Shown: positions 58,401 to 64,000 of the stretch, in pieces
How positions within the stretch are numbered: position 1 is the first letter of the stretch
Layout: every line of letters starts with the position of its first letter
NCBI RefSeq assembly: GCF_020921035.1
Contig: NC_063150.1
Span: forward strand, 3,968,001 to 4,032,000
Direction: 5' to 3'
Origin: Rhodamnia argentea
Taxonomy: Eukaryota; Streptophyta; Magnoliopsida; Myrtales; Myrtaceae
DNA length: 64,000 bases
Made by a program: the position numbers and the translations under genes
The notes under the pieces: generated by a model
What the model saw: the letters and a program-made list of their open reading frames with translations, nothing else
Database searches by the model: none
Told to the model about the DNA's origin: nothing

Positions 58401-61400
58401 TATAAGGAAAATGTGGAATATGATAAACAAAGGGTAAGGAGACGGAAGAACTCAATGATACACAACTTTGTACAGTTACTTTAGAATGAGAACCATTTGC
58501 TAAGGTGATTGATGTAGAAGAAATGGATGAAGTGGATGTGAAAAGACGAGAATCACCAGTCATATGATGAGTGGCTCCTGAATCAATAACCTAAGAACGA
58601 GGAGGAGCTGTACTGGACAAGAGACAGGTAGGATCATCCCGTTGTGCTAAAGTAGCAGTGGGACCGGAGACAACACCACTCTCACTTTGTCGTGCTCCGA
58701 CCAACCCATCATATTCTGCACGAGTTAAGTGTACCGTACCCTCTTTAGAAGAGAATCCAGAGGAAGGTTTGGTATCAATAGAAGCATGTAGACCCCTTGA
58801 CTCTAGATGGAGATCATAACAATAATCAATAGTGTGCCCGGAAAGGCGGCAATGAGTACAAAAGCGGTTCGCTCGACCACCACCACGAGCTCCTCTAGAA
58901 GTATTAATACCACCACCGCGAACAGCACCTCGACCTTGAAAACCACGACCACGACCACGATAAGAACTATCCGAATTCCAATGTCCACGACTACTAATAC
59001 GGCCACGAGTCCCTTGACCTCCATGAGCCACCATAGCACTACTGTCTGAAATTGGTGAAGTCTTAGAACTGGAAGTGTAACGAGCAACTCGAGAATACAC
59101 TTCTTCAATAGAAGGAAGAGTGCTTTGAGAGGTAATCTGTTGACGAAGAGCACTGTGATCCGGACCAAGACTACAAAAAAAGAGCACGGTTATCATGTCC
59201 GCTTCTCGTTGCTGCATCTGAGTAACTGTGGTAGCAGGTGGAAAATAAGACTTGAGGCGCCGATACAAAGATGCAAAATGAGCATAATGTTACGCTGGAC
59301 CAGCATCACCAATTTTGGCTTCAAATAAAACCTCACATATCACAAACCCGACTCATGTTATTCTGTCGCGAATACAATAAAGCACACTTTGTCCATACCT
59401 CACGTGCTGTAGTGCAATTCATGAAAAGATGATGAACAGATTCAGCCATACTTCCCCATAAAAGTGTACGCAAAGTGGCATCTACGTACTTTCATTCTTC
59501 TAGACTATCCGAATCTATAGGTGGTTCTTCTTCAAGCCATCTAGATCGGCGATTAGAATAAATAAAAGTTGAAAGAGCCATCGACCAAGAAGGGTAGTTG
59601 GTACCGTCCAACTTAACCAAGGTATTGTGTAAATTTGTCATACTATAATATGGACCAAAAGATACCGAACTCGAAGAAGCACTAGAGGGGCCCAACCCCG
59701 AAACAATTGATGGAGAACTAGATGAACTAGTAGACATCCTCACAAACTATTAATCAACGATCACTAGAAACTTGACCCGTATGCAATCAAGTAAAACACA
59801 CCACTTACTATACTACTTCTTCGAGTATCCACAAATATTACTTCAAATTCAGACACAATATTCACACTTCTGACATCGCGGAACTCCAAATTCAGTCAAA
59901 TCCAGTACCATGTTCAACGATCCCAGCAGCCACTCCAACTTCACTCACACTATCATCAATTCAGCCAAAAACATTATCAACTTCAACTCACTCCCACTTC
60001 TAACACAAAGATTCACTTCCACAGATTAGTAGATTTAGCCAAAAAACAGCAAACACAGCTCACTTCAACGGATCTCTTCCACAAATCATTCAACCAAATC
60101 AACAAACACCATTCATTCAATCTACATAACAGTAAGCCTCAGAAACTCCCTAAAGTACAATCGTTCGTGAGGAATCAACACATGGAGAGGTCTGAGGCAA
60201 GGAAAATCAAGTTCGACAACACTGATTTCTAGGTTTTTCTGACCTAGATGACTTTCAGCAACACTAGCTAGTAGTGTGCGACCCCGAAATCAAATCGCCT
60301 GACCTTGGGCGACACTGGGAGAGGTTGCCGGAGCCTAGGTGACGCCCGGGCGAGGTTGTCGGGACCGGGCGACTCGGGGCGAGGTTGCCGGGAGGCCGCC
60401 GGGACCTGGGCGACTCTTGGCGACGTTGCCGGAGCCTAGGCGACGCTGGGCAAGGTCGCCGGGAGGCTGCCGGGACCTGGGCGACTCTTGGCGAGGTCGC
60501 CGGAGCCTAGGCGACGCCGATCTTGAGTCACCGGTGAGATTTGCAGAGGCTGTTCTGCTTCTAGGGTTTACGTTTTGATTTTGGGCTCTGATATCATGTT
60601 AATGATAAAAGAGTGATTATTTTATTTACGAGAATAAGAGAAGTACTTATAGGCTCAAGATTAAGCCTAGTACAATTACACTTATATCCCAACATTACAT
60701 TTATACCCCAACTTGCTAATACTCTAACGGACTATTTCAGGAGTGTATTGCTTACGGTGCCCTTTTACCCGTTTGAGGCTTCTATAGTCATTAGGCTTCA
60801 CTTTCATCAGAATTTGTTTGAGATCCTCTTATTTATTTATTTATTTATTGCGATTTTTATGATTAATTAGTAAACATATACTTGTTTCAGCATGGAGAAC
60901 CAGGTGCTGCTGTGACTGATCTTCAGCCAGTGGATGTTATAATTTCTCATGTGCTTCAGGAGATATTATCTACGGTATGTCTGATCCTTGGCAGTTCACA
61001 ATTACTGTAGGTAGATCTTTCTACTCTGAATTTCCTCACTGATTAAGTTGTTTCTCCATGTTATGCGTTCATAAGCACATTGTTTATTTTTTCTTTCCTA
61101 CCTTGAATTCCTGGGAGAATTATTATATTAGAGGTCATTTGTTTGATGCTTAAAAGATCTATCTTTTTATCCTAGCATTTAGTAAGTATTTTGACTTCGA
61201 TGTATAAATGCACGTATATTGCGCTAAGCTTATGGCTGCTTGACATACTTGCAGGAAACTGGCTATGTTCCTATCACACGAGGAAATAGAGTGGTACTCA
61301 TGGTCAATGGGTAAGTCCAGGAATTTCTTTTCTTCTCTTCTTATGTTTAATCTATTGTGGATTGATGGAAGACCAATTAGACAGGATGTCAACTTTAAAG

Positions 61401-63811
61401 GCAGCTTATGTGAAAGTTGAGGATATGATACTGATATGTGTTGATGACGAGAAATTATTAAGGAGTAGGGCATTGTCTTCTGAGTTTTAGAGGATGATGA
61501 AACAAAATGTTATTTCTGTTGCTTTGGACCAATTTCTGAGGATTAGGAAACTTTTTTATGCCTTGAAGCTGGGATAAAAGGTGCTACTTCTAGTGAAGCC
61601 AGTCACTTAAGAAAAATTTCCGGGAAAATCTTGAACCTGGCTGGTGGATTTTTTTTCCATCCATCACGGTGCGTAGAAAGGTAGGTTGATCTTAGACTAA
61701 TGTGAGTCGTACCTCTTGTTGATGCTTTAGAACGTAGTACGTGTAATGATATGTTACCTGACGGCAGAGTTTATATCTACGGATCTTTATTTTATTGAAG
61801 AGTTTGGACTCGGCAGTTATATTGGAAATTTGGCGCACATTAAGAACTAGAAAGGGCAGTATATTTGGTGCATTTTATCTGGATTTATCTTTGTGGAGTC
61901 TTATTAGAAAGAAATATCCCAAAGCAATGCCACAACATGCCATGCTGCATCATGTCTTAATCAGTACCAAACAGAACTAGGTAAAATCCTAGAGGTAAAG
62001 TACTTAGGAATCTGTGTATGTAAGTGCTTAGTGACAAATGAAGGACGGGACAGGAATGGAGGGATGGAGGTCGCACCGTAGCAGTTTCTGGAAGTTAGTA
62101 GCTTTTGAAGTAAACCTGATTCATTCGCTCAATCTTTCACAACTGATGAGATTATCAGTCACTCCATATTGATCATTAGCCCAAGAGGTGCTCCTTTTCC
62201 ACGATGAAAGATCCAACTTTACTTGTATCATAAACCATGCAGGTTAGGTGCTACCCCTGTGATGGAGTTAATGATTGCTGCGGGAAAAGCAGTTCCTAAG
62301 CTGCAGCTTGAACATGGATTGGCTGTTGATAGAGTTTATACGGGATCTTTTATGACTTCTCTTGACATGGCAGGTTGGTGTTTGGGTACTGTGGCAAGAA
62401 GTTTCTTCTCAGCTATGCACAATTTATTATCGTCTCCTTTTATCAGGTTTCTCCATTACGATCATGAAATCTGATGAATCAATTCTGCAACATCTGGATG
62501 CTGCCACTAAGGCTCCTTATTGGCCTGTTGCTGTTGATGGTAAGTATTGATATCAGAACTATCTTGAATGTTCTGTTACACTGTTTAAATTGTTTGGCTG
62601 ATATATTTGGTTGATGGTCTATATGCTGCAATGGCTGGATAAATCCATGCCGGTTTTTGCATGTGTATTCCATAGTTTCAAGTGAAGCATCTGAAATCAT
62701 ATCAATTACTTACTTTTACTTGCAGGTAATCGCCCTCCTGCAAAAATTCCTATCGCAATGCCATTGTCTCGTTCGACAAAGAGTGATGAGGTGTGTGCAA
62801 AGCAAAATTTTCTGCATGCTTTTGTATGAGAGACACAGAGAAATTTCTAAGTAAATTGTCTATTTAAGTCAGGAAAATTTTCATGACTTATGTCCATGCA
62901 TGAAGTACTTTCATTACTGGGGTTAAATATTGAAAGTCTAGGAGAGCTAAAATATGGGCCATTGGGCCTTCCCGACTTTAGATCCTTAGTCGGCATGCTC
63001 CAATTCTTGGAAACTTGAACTTGCCTGTAGATAATGCTGGATAAATGTCTAGACCAGTTTCTCCTTGCTTTTACAGATATAACTGAGGACTGAGGTTAGC
63101 TGGCTTAATCTTTAAATAAGATCCTGTTAATGAAGAAAATACAGAAGATGACTGCCACAAATATGGGCTTTTACAATTTACAGTTCCTCATAGCTTTATT
63201 GGGATCGCAAAGAGATACATTGGTCCATGGAATTGGTAGAATATATTATCATATAAAAGAAAGCTTAAACAAAAGCAAATAAGGAACCTTGGAATCAAAC
63301 TGGAGAGACTATAATAATAGGTGGATGCAGTGGCCTACAAAGATTATCTAGCTCCTTGTCCTATTTGATTGATTGTGCTTATTTATTAAGTCATATGAGC
63401 AGTTCAAATCCCGAATCCATGACATTTAAGGCTATAGAACATAGTCATTTGCTGTGCTGCTTTGAACTTACACTGATTTTTGTTGCGTGTGACTTGGTTA
63501 GCATAGCATTTTAACCTGACTTTATGTGATTGATTAATTTTTGTAGTCATTATGTCGGCCACTAAATTTAACTCAGCAAGGCTTTCTTCTTGAAATGGCT
63601 GTGGAATCAGCATCAAATGCAATTATTGGGTTGACCGACAGTTTGAATGAATGGGATGCCAGAGTTGGCGATGGTGACTGTGGATCAACTGTGAGTTCCT
63701 TTCCTACTCTCCATTTGTTGCTTCATTCTTCCTCATATGGTTCACATATGTTATTCATCCTCTATAGATGTATAAAGGCGCAACAGCTGTCCTGGATGAT
63801 ATGAAAAAGCA
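52493..63811 (+). CDS. DAK: Dihydroxyacetone kinase / triokinase-FMN cyclase-like, 15 exons seen, 3' end outside window
   Basis: Exons: 52493-52532, 52661-52734, 52862-52925, 53399-53511, 54202-54249, 54342-54413, 54503-54592, 55019-55192, 60891-60974, 61255-61310, 62243-62373, 62447-62539, 62726-62790, 63547-63690, 63768-63811. All phases agree, giving 430 residues before the window ends. The DhaK domain shows GGGSGHEP (~60-67), [27 protein letters not shown] and GI-HGEPG; His226 is the residue that holds dihydroxyacetone covalently in this family. The DhaL domain starts near 380 and shows VGDGDCGST (408-416), whose aspartates bind Mg-ATP. The enzyme phosphorylates dihydroxyacetone/glyceraldehyde with ATP; relatives also cyclise FAD to cyclic FMN. 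Intron 8 is 5.7 kb because of a copia insertion; intron 4 has a gypsy relic. The rest of DhaL must lie beyond 64000. Confidence 0.95.
53928..54113 (+). pseudogene. Ty3/gypsy reverse-transcriptase relic in DAK intron 4
   Basis: The frame reads [26 protein letters not shown] and [14 protein letters not shown], the segment around the catalytic YxDD box of plant gypsy reverse transcriptase. One extra residue interrupts VEVYIDD. Sequence on either side is not recognisable as polymerase. Only ~60 codons remain, so it is inactive. It is in the same orientation as the host gene and lies within the 690-bp intron. Confidence 0.75.
55315..55447 (-). repeat. Copia 3' LTR
   Basis: Matches 60597-60729 at 126 of 133 positions. 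Reading on the minus strand it begins TGTTAGAGTATTAGC and ends ATCATTAACA. Confidence 0.93.
55448..55461 (-). other. Copia polypurine tract
   Basis: cttgagggggag on the minus strand lies directly before the 3' LTR, where second-strand synthesis is primed. Confidence 0.85.
55455..56090 (-). pseudogene. Copia RNase H region
   Basis: Contains [20 protein letters not shown] upstream, then in another frame [60 protein letters not shown] and [20 protein letters not shown]. This is the standard copia RNase H with its SSAEAEY and DN residues. About 31 extra bases between tattc repeats near 55930-55960 interrupt the [11 protein letters not shown] motif and shift the frame. Confidence 0.9.
56091..57083 (-). 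pseudogene. Copia reverse transcriptase
   Basis: A 330-codon open frame with [84 protein letters not shown], the catalytic [27 protein letters not shown] and [15 protein letters not shown]. The frame ends shortly after the RT domain. The active-site aspartates are present, but the enzyme is no longer joined in frame to RNase H. Confidence 0.93.
57070..58590 (-). pseudogene. Copia protease and integrase
   Basis: The protease active site [12 protein letters not shown] begins at 58590, directly after a TAG. The integrase zinc region (LHCRLGHPS then [10 protein letters not shown]) follows in that frame. The core is split by frameshifts: HSDVWGPS and [15 protein letters not shown] are in one frame (57822-58214), [14 protein letters not shown] and [13 protein letters not shown] in the next (57070-57963), so the D, D and E residues all exist but in different frames. 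The C-terminal Pro/Ser-rich linker runs into the reverse transcriptase with a small overlap. Confidence 0.88.
58591..59743 (-). pseudogene. Copia gag
   Basis: The N-terminal part (59743-59492) is Ser-rich, with [20 protein letters not shown] as in copia gag proteins. A broken middle includes [20 protein letters not shown]. The C-terminal frame (59268-58591) carries Gly/Arg-rich sequence and a CCHC knuckle, [14 protein letters not shown] (C-x2-C-x4-H-x4-C). The frame ends [11 protein letters not shown], and the protease continues in the same frame; tryptophan is usual at this position. Confidence 0.88.
60300..60535. repeat. GC-rich tandem repeats in the copia leader
   Basis: About 72-bp units built from gggacctgggcgactcttgg, cga.gt.gccggagcctagg and cgacgc occur about two and a half times between gag and the 5' LTR. 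They are strikingly GC-rich for this element. Confidence 0.8.
60583..60596 (-). other. Copia primer-binding site (initiator Met-tRNA type)
   Basis: On the minus strand the first bases after the 5' LTR are tgatatcagagccc. This fits the complement of the 3' end of plant initiator methionine tRNA (TGGTATCAGAGC form) with one mismatch. Confidence 0.85.
60597..60729 (-). repeat. Copia 5' LTR
   Basis: Partner of 55315-55447, with substitutions only and no length difference. The outermost base differs (g instead of a), so this end no longer shows the perfect TGTTA/TAACA match. Confidence 0.93.
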
Positions 63812-64000
63812 GTGAGTCTTCTCTATTATTCTATGGTCTAGCTTACTGCATAATTTTGATACTGTAATTTGAGGAGACGTTGTCAAGGAAATAAATTGAC
63901 CTGTTTGTTGTTGTTGCTGCCAAAGCTAGTATTGCTCATATGATAAGGTAACCTCGTGATGGTCATCTTATGTTGGACAGGTTCTTGCTGTCGGCTATAT

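Larger units (their letters stand above)
55315..60729 (-). mobile_element. Ty1/copia LTR retrotransposon, 5.4 kb, antisense in DAK intron 8
   Basis: It is bounded by 133-bp LTRs (TGTTA at the start; TAACA expected at the other end) with 7 differences between them, about 95% identical. On the minus strand the order is 5' LTR, primer-binding site, leader, gag, protease, integrase, reverse transcriptase, RNase H, polypurine tract, 3' LTR, the copia order. The compact size and short LTRs suggest the Ale group. The reading frame is broken by several stops and shifts, so it is not autonomous. No matching 5-bp target duplication was seen (gatcg on the left, gacta on the right). It does not touch any exon or splice site of the host gene. 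Confidence 0.95.

Noticed and set aside
63977..64000. DAK exon 16 starting after ggacag near the right edge
   Set aside because: The joined peptide (QFLLSAI) does not resemble the conserved DhaL continuation, so exon 16 is more likely beyond the window.

Overview
This window looks like plant nuclear DNA, from a eudicot and probably a woody one. The genes are widely spaced and contain spliceable GT-AG introns. The families are plant ones (F-box/LRR, DYW-type PPR, type I inositol-polyphosphate 5-phosphatase) and much of the rest is decayed transposon DNA. Several short repeat families, such as GGTTCC/GGACCGG-rich elements and 'caattgagtcctaaaactt'-type repeats, resemble what I recall from Myrtaceae (eucalypt relatives). 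That placement is from memory and is only a guess.

Layout. 0.3-2.0 kb: a tiny three-exon gene on the minus strand for anaphase-promoting complex subunit 13 (APC13/BONSAI). 5.8-7.2 kb: a three-exon F-box/LRR gene. 7.3-9.9 kb: an element with ~290-bp inverted terminal repeats that carries a fragment of an S-locus-type lectin receptor kinase. 10-28 kb: almost gene-free repeats, including two tandem arrays, two related elements starting TGTCACG (one with an array of near-palindromes), GGTTCC-rich inverted-end elements and a copia-like LTR fragment. 30.2-32.5 kb: a seven-exon inositol-polyphosphate 5-phosphatase. 33.0-34.3 kb: a second inverted-repeat element carrying what looks like a captured first exon. 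37.1-39.1 kb, minus: NAA40 (histone H4/H2A N-alpha-acetyltransferase), apparently with a GC-AG first intron. 44.6-45.0 kb, minus: an intronless FAM32A-like gene. 47.8-50.4 kb, minus: an intronless 864-residue PPR-DYW protein. 52.5 kb to the right edge: a dihydroxyacetone kinase gene, 15 exons visible and cut by the window end. Its intron 4 holds a Ty3/gypsy reverse-transcriptase relic. Its intron 8 holds a complete but disabled 5.4-kb Ty1/copia element in antisense, placed directly before the exon that encodes the substrate-binding histidine.

The host genes do not form a pathway; this is an ordinary mix of housekeeping genes (cell cycle, protein acetylation, phosphoinositide signalling, organelle RNA editing, triose metabolism). 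I found no prokaryote-type system, CRISPR array or convincing tRNA/rRNA gene. Exon boundaries were read by eye from splice sites, reading phase and recalled protein families; no database search was run.
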